Assembly: GCA_001799615.1 (NCBI GenBank)
Contig: MGTU01000014.1
Coordinates: forward strand, 27,068 to 91,067
Direction of reading: 5' to 3'
Origin: Elusimicrobia bacterium GWA2_61_42
GTDB taxonomy: Bacteria; Elusimicrobiota; Elusimicrobia; Elusimicrobiales; UBA9959
Length of the DNA: 64,000 bases
Under the pieces are notes generated by a model. The model was not told the DNA's origin. It made no database searches and was given only the letters and a program-made list of their open reading frames with translations. A program made the position numbers and the translations under genes. Below are positions 8,162-15,629 of the stretch, piece after piece (position 1 is the stretch's first letter; each line of letters starts with the position of its first letter).

Positions 8162-8527
8162 TTATTCCAGATTTTTAAGCAGGCCTATCGCGTCCTGCGC
8201 GGTTATCTCCCCCCGCTCCAGGCGGCCGACTATCTCCAGGCGGCGCTTTTTGGCCTCAGCCTGAAGACTGCCCAGGCCCAGCCGGTTCAGCAGCGCGTCC
8301 AGCTTGTTCTTTACGGTCGGGTAAGAAATATTCAGCTGCCGCTCAACTTCCTTAATATTCCCCCGCGACGCCAAAAAAACTTTAAGAAAAGATTCTTCTT
8401 CCGGGGCCAGTGCCGCAAACTGGGGCAACTCAAAACTTCCATTAATTGTGGTCTTGCAATCCGAACAGCAAAGCTCGGTAACAACAACCCTACCGCTGCA
8501 AGAAGGACATTTATTAGGAATATTCAT
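8162..8527 (-). CDS. DUF2089-family zinc-ribbon/HTH regulator
   Basis: The 121-residue protein starts with a zinc ribbon (CPSC...CCSDC) and continues with a helix-turn-helix segment, KEVERQLNISYPTVKNKLDALL, then a short helical C-terminus (ERGEITAQDAIGLL) resembling the SHOCT-like module of its neighbour. This is the DUF2089 architecture, which usually accompanies LiaF/SHOCT genes. It is the first gene of the operon. A perfect dyad overlapping its own promoter makes autoregulation likely but untested. Confidence 0.85.
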   Translation of the reverse strand: MNIPNKCPSCSGRVVVTELCCSDCKTTINGSFELPQFAALAPEEESFLKVFLASRGNIKEVERQLNISYPTVKNKLDALLNRLGLGSLQAEAKKRRLEIVGRLERGEITAQDAIGLLKNLE

Positions 8528-8576
8528 TATATTAATCTCTTTATTGACTTTGTTAATTTGTTTATTACTTTAATCA

Positions 8577-8605
8577 ATTTTAGCACACAATTATAAAATT
8601 GTCAA
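8577..8605 (-). promoter_or_regulatory. Promoter with palindromic operator for the DUF2089 operon
   Basis: On the minus strand TTGACA (8605-8600), a 17-nt spacer and TAAAAT (8582-8577) match consensus. Within the spacer and overlapping the -35 is ACAATT-ATAA-AATTGT (8587-8602), a perfect inverted repeat and a plausible binding site for the DUF2089 protein encoded directly downstream. Confidence 0.75.
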
Positions 8606-8644
8606 CACAATTTCAATATCTTACGCCAAAAAGCGAGGGGGGGG

Positions 8645-8680
8645 GCAAAAAAAGAGGCCCGGGAACGCTCCCGGACCTCT
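8645..8680 (-). terminator. Strong intrinsic terminator of the Gly/Asp-rich gene
   Basis: AGAGGTCCGGGA and TCCCGGGCCTCT form a 12-bp stem with one U-G pair on the minus-strand RNA, with loop GCGT, followed by seven T. On the plus strand the same position would be a C-A mismatch, which fixes the direction. Confidence 0.85.
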
Positions 8681-8693
8681 TCATGGTGTTTTC
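8675..8693 (-). repeat. 19-bp element, copy 2, just before a terminator
   Basis: Exact second copy of GAAAACACCATGAAGAGGT (minus strand), starting about 7 nt after a stop codon. Its last six bases form part of the 5' arm of the terminator. See 7401-7419. Confidence 0.7.
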
Positions 8694-8700
8694 GGCTGAC

Positions 8701-8982
8701 TTAAAAATCAGTGCCGCCGCCGGAGCCGTCCGGGTCGGAGCCGCCGCCCGAATCGGAGCCCCCGCCGCCGCAGCCGCCGCCGTCATCGGTGTCGTCAGGG
8801 CCGCCGCCGGAGCCGCCGCTGCCGGAACCGTCGTCGGTATCGTCAGGGCCGCCGTTGCCGGGCTTAGGCTTGGGCTTGGAAGATTTAGCGTAGGCCGTCG
8901 TGCAGAGCAGATCGGCGCCGGTCATGGCCCCGTAAGCCAGGATCATGAACAGCAGGAAAAACGCGGTTAAAAGTTTTTTCAT
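8701..8982 (-). CDS. Small exported Gly/Asp-rich protein
   Basis: With the ATG at 8982 the product has 93 residues: MKKLLTAFFLLFMILAYGAM and a longer hydrophobic leader, then a disordered tail of Gly, Ser, Asp and Pro. The unit GGPDDTDDG occurs twice. The ORF track starts at 9018, but GGGAGG lies 5 nt before 8982 and fits much better. The low complexity and acidic repeats might bind cations or be a surface linker; nothing indicates an enzyme. A strong terminator follows at once, so it is probably monocistronic. Confidence 0.7.
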   Translation of the reverse strand: MKKLLTAFFLLFMILAYGAMTGADLLCTTAYAKSSKPKPKPGNGGPDDTDDGSGSGGSGGGPDDTDDGGGCGGGGSDSGGGSDPDGSGGGTDF

Positions 8983-9014
8983 TAATGCCTCCCGTAATTT
9001 ATTTACTAATTTTA

Positions 9015-9040
9015 GCAAAATCCCCCGCGGAAGCGGGGGA
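9015..9040 (-). terminator. Intrinsic terminator after the SPFH gene
   Basis: TCCCCCGC-TTCC-GCGGGGGA is an 8-bp stem followed on the minus strand by TTTTGC. Two further hairpins (TGGACA...TGTCCA and AGGGCT-AAAAA-AGCCCT) lie between it and the stop codon at 9119. The 100-bp stretch holds nothing else. Confidence 0.6.
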
Positions 9041-9118
9041 CTTTGGTCCCAGGCCAGGGCTTTTTTTAGCCCTATGGCGCCGGGGGCCCTTGGACACTTG
9101 CCTTGTCCAGGGGGGGGC

Positions 9119-9919
9119 TTATTTGCCCTTTTCTATGGAGATGAACGGCACGCCCGCTCCGACGTAACCGGGCAGCACGCCGTTCCATTTCTCTATGGCC
9201 TTAAGCTGGGCGTCCACCTTGCGCAGCTCGATAAGCGCGGGGGTGACCTGCTCGCGCTGCATGCGCAAAGCCTCGGCCTCGCCGCGCGATTTGGCTATCT
9301 GCTGCTCGGCGTCGCGCTTCGCTTTCTCGACGAGCTTGCCCGCCATCTGGGCCTGCTGGTCCGCCACCTGCTTGTCTTCCACGGCCCGGAGGAACTGTTC
9401 CGTAAAGTCCAGATCCACGACGGAAATATCCGTGACGATAATTTCTTTTTTGGTAAGCCGCTCCTTAACTTCGGTGTTAAGCTCCAGCACCAGCGCGTTG
9501 CGCTCCGAGATCACCCTCTCGGCGGAGTAGCGGGCCGCGATGGCCTTGAAAACCTCCTGCACCGCCGGGTCCACGATGTTTTCCACGTAGGAGGGCCCCA
9601 GGTTCCTGTATATGCTGATGGCGGTCTCTTTCTGTATGCGGTGATTGACCACCAGGTTGGCGTTCATGGTCTGCAGGTCCTTCGAGAAAGCCTGCGTTTT
9701 AATATTGGCGCGCTGTATCTGTATGGAGAACTTGGTCACGCTCTCGACGAAGGGCAGCTTGAAATGCAGGCCCTCGCTGTAGGAGTCCACGATGGCGCCA
9801 AGCCGGGTTTTTATGGCCACCTCGCCGGGGGGGACGATAAAGAACGCCGAGAACGCCAGTACCGCCGCCGCAATGGCCAGCACCGGGATGAACATCTTGC
9901 CGGAAAAGTCTTTTTCCAT
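9119..9919 (-). CDS. SPFH/prohibitin-family membrane protein
   Basis: SPFH proteins form membrane-associated rings or scaffolds. With the ATG at 9919 the protein has 266 residues: one N-terminal transmembrane helix (FIPVLAIAAAVLAFSAFFIV), the band-7 domain beginning VPPGEVAIKTRLG, and a long Ala/Glu/Gln-rich coiled coil (QVADQQAQMAGKLVEKAKRDAEQQ). The ORF track start at 9988 adds 23 codons that are unusually AT-rich for this gene, whereas CGGAGG lies 4 nt before 9919; I take 9919. A TATAAT at 10000-9995 would give a leader of about 70 nt. The partner protease that many prohibitins regulate is not adjacent. Confidence 0.88.
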   Translation of the reverse strand: MEKDFSGKMFIPVLAIAAAVLAFSAFFIVPPGEVAIKTRLGAIVDSYSEGLHFKLPFVESVTKFSIQIQRANIKTQAFSKDLQTMNANLVVNHRIQKETAISIYRNLGPSYVENIVDPAVQEVFKAIAARYSAERVISERNALVLELNTEVKERLTKKEIIVTDISVVDLDFTEQFLRAVEDKQVADQQAQMAGKLVEKAKRDAEQQIAKSRGEAEALRMQREQVTPALIELRKVDAQLKAIEKWNGVLPGYVGAGVPFISIEKGK

Positions 9920-10071
9920 TTTGCCTCCGTTCTGAGTTTTGAATTCGCCGAAAACCTCTTTTAAATCATCAAAGAAAGAATTATCCATGGCGTAATTATA
10001 TACTTTTAACGGCCGTCCCGGACAAAACGCTGTTCCACAGGGAGTTTTAATTATTTAAAATATACTTACCA

Positions 10072-12312
10072 ATGAAAAATTTCCTAAAAAAACACCCCAA
10101 TGTGCCGCTGCTGTTCTTTCTCTCCGGCATAAGCGGCCTCGTTTACGAAACCGTCTGGTTCAGGATGCTGATACGCGTGTTCGGCACCACGCTGGAAGCC
10201 ACCAGCACGGTGCTGGCCGTTTTTATGGGAGGCCTGGCCCTGGGCGCGGTACTGGCCGGCAAAAAAGCCGATAAACTCGCCAACCCGCTTAAGGTTTACG
10301 CCGTGCTGGAGGTCCTGGTGGCGCTGACGGCCCTGGCGGCCACGCTGCTGATGGCGGGCCTGCCGGAACTGATCGCGCCGCTGCTGGCCGAAGGCGGGGC
10401 GGCCGTAACCGCCGTGCGCCTGCTGGTCTCGGCCGCCGTGCTGCTGGTCCCCACCGTGCTGATGGGCGCCACCCTGCCGCTGCTGGCCAGCTACCTGTCG
10501 TCCGGCACGTCGGACTCGGGCGAAAAGATCTCGCGCCTGTACGCGCTGAACACGCTGGGCGCGGTGCTGGGCGTGCTAATCTCCGGCTACCTGCTGCTGG
10601 GACATTTGGGCGAAAAGGGAACCGCCATAGCGGCCGCGGCGCTGAACATCCTTATAGCGCTGCGCCTGGCGGCCTTCAAACCGGAGCCCAGGCAGCCCGG
10701 CCAGGCGGCCCCGGCGCAAACCCTGGCCGAAGGGCGCGGCTACCGGCGCATGCTCCTTATTATGGGGGTCACCGGCTTTACCGCGCTGGCGCTGGAAGTG
10801 CTGTGGGCCCGGGCGCTGGTGCTTACCATAGGCAATTCCGTGTACGCTTTCTCGGCCATGCTGGGCGTCTACCTGCTGGGCATAGCCCTGGGCAGCCTGT
10901 ACGCCGAAAAGCGCGCGGGCGCGCCGGAGAACCCCCTGCCGGCCCTGGCCAGGACGCAGGCGGGCATAGCCATACTGGCGGCAGCCGGGCTGGCGGTCTT
11001 TTATTTTATAGGCCGCACCACGCTGCACGTTAAATATATCTACTCGCCGCTGACGCAGGCCTCCGATATTTTCTCGCTGTTCGGCTGGACCCTGCTCATA
11101 GTTTTCCCCGTGACGCTGCTGATGGGCTTCTTTTTCCCGGTGGCGGCGCAGGTTGGGGTGCGCGCCGCGGGGCGGGTGGGCGCCATAGGCCCTCTTTACG
11201 GCGCCAACACCCTGGGCACCATAGCCGGGTCGCTGGCGGCGGGCTTTATCCTTATCCCGCAGCTGGGCACCAAGTTCAGCTTCATTATCGTCGCCCTGCT
11301 GGCCGCGCTTACCGGGGCCGTCCTGGCCGGCATGGCCGGGGAAGAGGAAAAACGCCGCTTCACGCCCTGGCTGACCGCCTCGACCTGCCTGGCCCTGGCT
11401 GCCTTCGCGCTGCCGGACCCGGTCTTCAATATCATACACAGGCGCCTGGCCGTCAATATCCCGGGCCAGGTGGCCTATTACAACGAGGACCGGGCCGGGG
11501 CGGTCAGCGTGATCTTCTCCAGGGGCGGGGATATCAAAACTCTGTTCATAAACGGCTTCTCGGTCTCCGGCAACGGCCAGGCAGGCAAGCTGATGTCTCA
11601 TTTTCCGCTTATTTTCCAGGCTGATCCCAAGGAAATGTTCATCATCGGCCTGGGCGCGGGCAATACCATGCGCTCCGGGGTAACGCACGGGGTCGGCGTC
11701 ACGGTGGCGGAGCTGGTCTCCTCGGTGCGGGAAACGGGGCCGCTGTTCGTCAAAGACTGGAAAGAGCTGCTGGACGCCGGCAAATTCACGGTGCGGCTCA
11801 ACGACGGCCGCAACGAGCTGCTGCGCTCCCGCAAGCTCTACGACGCGATAATAGTGGACGTGACCCCGCCCATCTACAGTTCCGGCTCCGTGAACGTATA
11901 CAGCCGGGACTTCTTCGTCCTGGCGCGCAAAAAACTCTCCAAAACAGGCGTCTTCAGCATCTGGATACCCAAGCCCTGCTTCGAAAGCGACTATTTCATG
12001 ATGCTCAGGAGCCTCCGGGAGGTTTTTCCCTGCGTGAACGTCTGGAGTTTCCCCGGCCTGCCGGGCTTCCTGGCCCTGGCGTCCAACAACGAACTGGACA
12101 TGGACCCGGCGAAACTGGAGGCGCGCATTAAAAGAGGCAATGTTAGGAAGGAACTGCCCTTCGTCTCGGCGCGCTTTATAAAGGAACTGCGGTTCATGAC
12201 CGACGAGCAGGTGGTGGCGGGCGCCATGCCTTACCCGGCCGTAACCGACGACATGCCCTACACGGAATTCCCGCTGGCGCGCTTTATGGCTTTTTCGCCG
12301 GTGTGGTACTAG
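10072..12312 (+). CDS. Fused membrane transporter-like/spermidine synthase-like protein
   Basis: The 746-residue protein joins many transmembrane helices in the first ~460 residues (start LLFFLSGISGLVYETVWFRM, the usual beginning of this family) with a C-terminal Rossmann domain like spermidine synthase (MFIIGLGAGNTMRSG, then DAIIVDVTPPIYSSGSVNVYS). Such fusions are widespread and mostly uncharacterised; aminopropyl transfer is not proven for them. There is no Shine-Dalgarno, and TATACT lies only 5 nt before the ATG, so the message may be leaderless. It stands alone and converges on the HTH gene (4-bp overlap of the ends). Confidence 0.88.
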   Translation: MKNFLKKHPNVPLLFFLSGISGLVYETVWFRMLIRVFGTTLEATSTVLAVFMGGLALGAVLAGKKADKLANPLKVYAVLEVLVALTALAATLLMAGLPELIAPLLAEGGAAVTAVRLLVSAAVLLVPTVLMGATLPLLASYLSSGTSDSGEKISRLYALNTLGAVLGVLISGYLLLGHLGEKGTAIAAAALNILIALRLAAFKPEPRQPGQAAPAQTLAEGRGYRRMLLIMGVTGFTALALEVLWARALVLTIGNSVYAFSAMLGVYLLGIALGSLYAEKRAGAPENPLPALARTQAGIAILAAAGLAVFYFIGRTTLHVKYIYSPLTQASDIFSLFGWTLLIVFPVTLLMGFFFPVAAQVGVRAAGRVGAIGPLYGANTLGTIAGSLAAGFILIPQLGTKFSFIIVALLAALTGAVLAGMAGEEEKRRFTPWLTASTCLALAAFALPDPVFNIIHRRLAVNIPGQVAYYNEDRAGAVSVIFSRGGDIKTLFINGFSVSGNGQAGKLMSHFPLIFQADPKEMFIIGLGAGNTMRSGVTHGVGVTVAELVSSVRETGPLFVKDWKELLDAGKFTVRLNDGRNELLRSRKLYDAIIVDVTPPIYSSGSVNVYSRDFFVLARKKLSKTGVFSIWIPKPCFESDYFMMLRSLREVFPCVNVWSFPGLPGFLALASNNELDMDPAKLEARIKRGNVRKELPFVSARFIKELRFMTDEQVVAGAMPYPAVTDDMPYTEFPLARFMAFSPVWY

Positions 12313-12578
12313 TCCCAGCCCATTGAATTCATTTCCTCGTCGGAAGAAAGCGGAGGCTGCTCCGCTTTCTTTTTTATATCGGGGCGCGGGCCCTTTACGG
12401 CGGGGGGCGGCTGGGCGGGGGAAGAGGCGGGTTTTGCGAGGACATAGGCCGGAACCGCCCAGTTGCGCCCCACGCGCAGCGCCGGCAGCTGGCCCTTTTT
12501 AACTTTTTTAAAAACAGCTATGCGGCTTATGCCGAGCATAGCCGCCGCTTCAGGAATTGAAAAATATTCCCGGTCCAT
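12309..12578 (-). CDS. Small HTH DNA-binding protein (excisionase/MerR-like fold)
   Basis: This 89-residue protein has an N-terminal winged HTH of the excisionase type (YFSIPEAAAMLGISRIAVFKKVKKGQLPALRVGRNW) and then a Pro/Lys-rich, probably disordered tail. Members of this fold bind short direct repeats. The leader carries TAGGAG 4 nt before the ATG and a pair of GTTAAC sites 10 bp apart, and a second pair lies 80 bp further upstream. There are no integrase or phage genes nearby, so a transcription-regulator role is more likely than excision. Confidence 0.82.
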   Translation of the reverse strand: MDREYFSIPEAAAMLGISRIAVFKKVKKGQLPALRVGRNWAVPAYVLAKPASSPAQPPPAVKGPRPDIKKKAEQPPLSSDEEMNSMGWD

Positions 12579-12589
12579 TTCACTCCTAT

Positions 12590-12605
12590 GTTAACTTATG
12601 TTAAC
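12590..12605. promoter_or_regulatory. Paired GTTAAC sites (pair 1), candidate HTH operator
   Basis: GTTAAC occurs at 12590-12595 and 12600-12605 as a direct repeat (ATGTTAACTT/ATGTTAACCA) with a spacing of one helical turn, just upstream of the HTH gene. A TTGCAT-N17-TAACAT promoter-like pair overlaps it on the minus strand. Confidence 0.6.
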
Positions 12606-12671
12606 CATAAATGCAAACACCAGCTCCCCTGCGCAAGCCACTGCCAGAACCAAGACAAGACTATTGCCCTA

Positions 12672-12687
12672 GTTAACCTGTGTTAAC
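12672..12687. promoter_or_regulatory. Paired GTTAAC sites (pair 2), candidate HTH operator
   Basis: GTTAAC at 12672-12677 and 12682-12687, again exactly 10 bp apart, midway between the HTH gene and the epimerase gene. The rest of 12606-12736 shows nothing I can name. Confidence 0.6.
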
Positions 12688-12736
12688 CGCGCATCAGTGG
12701 TCAAAAAGAGAAAAGGACAAGAACGCCACCGCCCGA

Positions 12737-12766
12737 ACAACAAAAAAGAGCCTGGCGACGCCAGGC
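12737..12766 (-). terminator. Orphan terminator-like hairpin, minus orientation
   Basis: GCCTGGC-GTC-GCCAGGC followed by TCTTTTTTGTTG on the minus strand is a strong intrinsic terminator, yet no minus-strand gene lies upstream of it. A second hairpin (AGGCGG-N3-CCGCCT) adjoins it. It may end an unannotated small RNA or antisense transcript. Confidence 0.55.
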
Positions 12767-12829
12767 AGGCGGGGACCGCCTGAACCGCCGCCTGAAAATT
12801 TATATACTATTGGTTCGTCGGCAATAATC

Positions 12830-13822
12830 ATGAAAATCCTCATCCTGGGCGGCACAAGTTTTTTTGGCAAGGAAACCGCCATACGCCTTTCAAAAGGCGG
12901 CAGCGAAGTCACCGTTTTCTCCCGCCGGGCCCCGGTGGACGGCCTGCCGATGGATATCCGCCAGACCCGCGGCGACCGCGCCGTGGAAATAGACCTCTCC
13001 CGCATGGCCGTAGAACCCTGGGACGTCATCATAGACAATATCTGCTACACCGCCGAGGACGCGCGCAAGGCCATAAACGTCTTTAACGGGCGGGTGGGCC
13101 TCTATATCTTCACTTCTTCCGCCTCCATCTACTCCGTGCTGAACGGTTCCTCCTCTCCTTTCAGGGAAAACCAGGCCGAACTGCTGCCCCGCAAAGAGCA
13201 GCTTAAGGATAAGCACGCCTACGCCCTGGGCAAATACGAAGCCGAACGGGAATTCCTTAAAGCTTTCCTGGACCGCAGGTTCCCGGTGACCATAGCCAGG
13301 CCGCCGGTGGTGATCGGCCCCAACGATCCCACCCTGCGCGCCTATTCCTACTGGCTGCGCCTGGCCGACGGCGGCCCCATGTTCCTGCCGGGCTTTTCCT
13401 TTCACAACCGGTTCATTTTTTCCAAGGACATGGCGAGAGCGCTGGAAAACCTGGCCTACGCCCGCGAACCCTACGGCAAGGCCTACAATTTCGGCGATAC
13501 CGCGCCGGTCACGCTGGACGATTTTATAAAGGTCTCCGCCCGCATCATGCACAAGGACGCCGAGATCCTTTACCCCGACTACGCCTGGCTGAAGGCCAAC
13601 GGCTTCGACTTTGACGCTTCCCCGTTCTCGATGGGCGGGGATTTCGTGCTGGACACGGCCAGGGCGGAAAAGGAGCTGGACTGGACGGCCACGCCGGCGG
13701 CTAAGTGGCTTGAGGAGACCATAAACTGGTATCTTTTCAGCTATACGGGCCCGGCCCCGAAGAATTACGCCGCCAGGAAGCGGGAATTGGAGCTGGCTAA
13801 AAAGTGGATAATGAAACTATGA
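12830..13822 (+). CDS. NAD-dependent epimerase/dehydratase family protein
   Basis: This is an extended short-chain dehydrogenase/reductase. With the ATG at 12830 it has 330 residues and starts straight into the Rossmann fold (MKILILGGTSFFGKETAIRL). TSSASIYSV and the later YALGKYEAE supply the catalytic Tyr/Lys context. The ORF track begins at 12680, but its first 50 residues look non-coding (Lys/Arg/Pro run) and the domain starts at residue 51. A TATACT lies at 12803-12808; no clear Shine-Dalgarno is present. Its stop overlaps kdsC by 4 nt, so a sugar-nucleotide or LPS-related role is plausible. The substrate is unknown. Confidence 0.85.
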   Translation: MKILILGGTSFFGKETAIRLSKGGSEVTVFSRRAPVDGLPMDIRQTRGDRAVEIDLSRMAVEPWDVIIDNICYTAEDARKAINVFNGRVGLYIFTSSASIYSVLNGSSSPFRENQAELLPRKEQLKDKHAYALGKYEAEREFLKAFLDRRFPVTIARPPVVIGPNDPTLRAYSYWLRLADGGPMFLPGFSFHNRFIFSKDMARALENLAYAREPYGKAYNFGDTAPVTLDDFIKVSARIMHKDAEILYPDYAWLKANGFDFDASPFSMGGDFVLDTARAEKELDWTATPAAKWLEETINWYLFSYTGPAPKNYAARKRELELAKKWIMKL

Positions 13823-14433
13823 CAAAAGAACGAACGCTCAACGCGGCGCGCGCCAAAAAAATAAAGCTTTTCCTGATGGACGTGGACGGGGTGCTCACCG
13901 ACGGGAAAATGTACTACATCCCCGGCAAAGGAAAGGAAATGGTGGAGTTCAAGGCCTTCCACTCCCTCGACGGCATCGGCCTGCGCCTGCTCAACCAGTT
14001 CGGCATAGCCACCGGAGTGATAACGGGGCGGGAATCCCCCGGCACCGAAGAACGGGCCAAAAGCCTGGGCATGGGCTACGCCTACCAGGGCTTTCTTTCC
14101 AAGCTGGAACCCCTGCGCCAGATCCTGGCCGGCACAGGCCTCAAACCGGAGAACGTGGCCTACATGGGCGACGACTGGACCGATATCCCGGTGCTGAAAA
14201 AAGCGGGGCTGGCCTGCGCGCCGGCCAACGCCTTGCCCGAAGTAAAAAGCGCCGCCCACCTGGTGACCGCCAAGGACGGCGGCATGGGCGCGGTGCGGGA
14301 AGTCTGCGATTTCATACTTAAAAGCCAGGGCCACTGGGACACGGTGATGGGCTACGTGGAGACCGCGCACTGGCCGGCCATAAAAAAAGAGCCGATGAGG
14401 ATAGTGAGGGCTTCAGGGGGGAAAGGAAGATGA
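13819..14433 (+). CDS. kdsC: KDO 8-phosphate phosphatase (HAD family, KdsC type)
   Basis: KdsC removes phosphate from 3-deoxy-D-manno-octulosonate 8-phosphate in lipopolysaccharide core synthesis. The 204-residue protein lacks a cap domain and shows the diagnostic DVDGVLTDG (HAD motif I), VITGRES (motif II) and YMGDDWTDIPVL (motif IV). The ATG at 13819 overlaps the previous stop (ATGA); the ORF track start at 13804 is a GTG further upstream and less likely. It overlaps the next gene by 4 nt. Related HAD phosphatases of other sugar acids share these motifs, so the exact substrate is probable rather than certain. Confidence 0.88.
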   Translation: MTKERTLNAARAKKIKLFLMDVDGVLTDGKMYYIPGKGKEMVEFKAFHSLDGIGLRLLNQFGIATGVITGRESPGTEERAKSLGMGYAYQGFLSKLEPLRQILAGTGLKPENVAYMGDDWTDIPVLKKAGLACAPANALPEVKSAAHLVTAKDGGMGAVREVCDFILKSQGHWDTVMGYVETAHWPAIKKEPMRIVRASGGKGR

Positions 14434-14885
14434 AACACCTGGCTTTAACGCTGCTGGCCGCCGGCCTGCTGCTGCCCGCGCCCGCGGCCGCCGCCTACGA
14501 GGACGAGGGCTTTTCCGAAGCGGCCGTCTCCACCGAAACGGCAAAGACCTCCGAAGAGGAGGAAATGCAGCCCCTGATACAGGAAACCGACGAGGACCTG
14601 GCGGCTTTCGCCACGGACTACATCCGCAAAGACACCCAGCTTAAGGGCGCCTTTTTCCTGGAGGACAAAGTCACCAGGAAGATCTTAAAACTGGCCCTGG
14701 TCTCGGTAGAGCCGAAAGCGTCCAACGGCGAGGGCGGCGTAAAAAAAGTGAACGCCGTGTTCAAGGACGCCGGCGGAAAGAAATATGCCGCCGTTTTTCA
14801 CCTGCAGACCGGCCCGTGGGGCGGCCTGGATATTTTTAAAATAGAACTAAAGCCGGCCGCCGGCAAACCCGGCAAGCGCGGCTAG
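14430..14885 (+). CDS. Small secreted protein of unknown function
   Basis: The 151-residue product has a signal peptide (LALTLLAAGLLLPAPAAAA), an acidic linker (TSEEEEMQPLIQETDEDL) and a compact C-terminal domain with a beta-rich pattern ending IFKIELKP. It is translationally coupled to kdsC (ATGA) and followed 13 nt later by ccdA. No known family is evident. The position suggests a periplasmic role. Confidence 0.78.
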   Translation: MKHLALTLLAAGLLLPAPAAAAYEDEGFSEAAVSTETAKTSEEEEMQPLIQETDEDLAAFATDYIRKDTQLKGAFFLEDKVTRKILKLALVSVEPKASNGEGGVKKVNAVFKDAGGKKYAAVFHLQTGPWGGLDIFKIELKPAAGKPGKRG

Positions 14886-14898
14886 AACAGGAGACACC

Positions 14899-15582
14899 AT
14901 GGGACAATTCTTCGCGGCTTTCGGGGCGGGGCTGATGTCGTTCTTCTCGCCGTGCATCCTGCCGCTGCTGCCGGCCTACCTTTCCATGCTGTCGGGCTTC
15001 TCCGCCTCCGAAATAGTGAAGGGCGACGCCAAAGTCGTCACCCGGAAAGTGGTGGGCAACGCGGTCATTTTTATAGCCGGCTTCACCCTGGCTTTCGCCC
15101 TGATGGGGGCGGCGGCTTCCAGCGTAGGGGACCTGCTGGCCTCGCAGAAAGACCTGCTGATGAAAGTGTTCGGCGTGGTCATGGTGCTGCTGGGCCTGCA
15201 CATGACAGGCCTGTTCAACCTGAATTTCCTTAACTATGAAAAGCGCTTCTCCATGCGCGGCATTACCCAGGGCCCTGCCGGCTCTTTCTTGATGGGCTTC
15301 GCCTTCGCGCTGGGCTGGTCGCCCTGCATAGGCCCCATCCTGGCCGTGATCCTGGGCATGGCGGCCGTGGCCGGCACGGCGGGCAAGGGCGTGGCGCTGC
15401 TGGTGGCCTATTCCGCCGGCATGGCGGTGCCGCTGCTGGCGGCCGCTTTCCTGACGGCCAGGTTCTTCGCCTTCATGGCGCGTTTCAAAACCGCCATGCG
15501 CTACGTGGAAATAGCCGCCGGCGTCATCCTGGCCGCCGCGGGCGTACTGCTTTTCCTGGACAAACTGATGTTCATCGCCTGA
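14899..15582 (+). CDS. ccdA: CcdA-type thiol-disulfide transmembrane transporter
   Basis: CcdA carries reducing power across the inner membrane to periplasmic thioredoxin-like proteins, for example in cytochrome c maturation. The 227-residue length and about six transmembrane helices fit. The two redox cysteines lie in matching contexts, FFSPCILPLLPAY (helix 1) and GWSPCIGPILAV (helix 4). AGGAG lies 6 nt before the ATG. It ends the kdsC operon and is followed by a bidirectional terminator. No cytochrome c genes are adjacent. Confidence 0.93.
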   Translation: MGQFFAAFGAGLMSFFSPCILPLLPAYLSMLSGFSASEIVKGDAKVVTRKVVGNAVIFIAGFTLAFALMGAAASSVGDLLASQKDLLMKVFGVVMVLLGLHMTGLFNLNFLNYEKRFSMRGITQGPAGSFLMGFAFALGWSPCIGPILAVILGMAAVAGTAGKGVALLVAYSAGMAVPLLAAAFLTARFFAFMARFKTAMRYVEIAAGVILAAAGVLLFLDKLMFIA

Positions 15583-15600
15583 CAGACAGGCGCATAAAAG

Positions 15601-15629
15601 AAGGCCGCCCGCGCGGCCTTTTTTATTTA
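15601..15629. terminator. Bidirectional terminator between ccdA and pyrE
   Basis: AAGGCCGC-CCGC-GCGGCCTT followed by TTTTTATTT on the plus strand and by CTTTTATG on the minus strand. It separates two convergent operons. Confidence 0.88.

Noticed and set aside
12309-12578. Phage or integrative-element excisionase
   Set aside because: The fold fits, but no integrase, att repeats or phage genes lie nearby.
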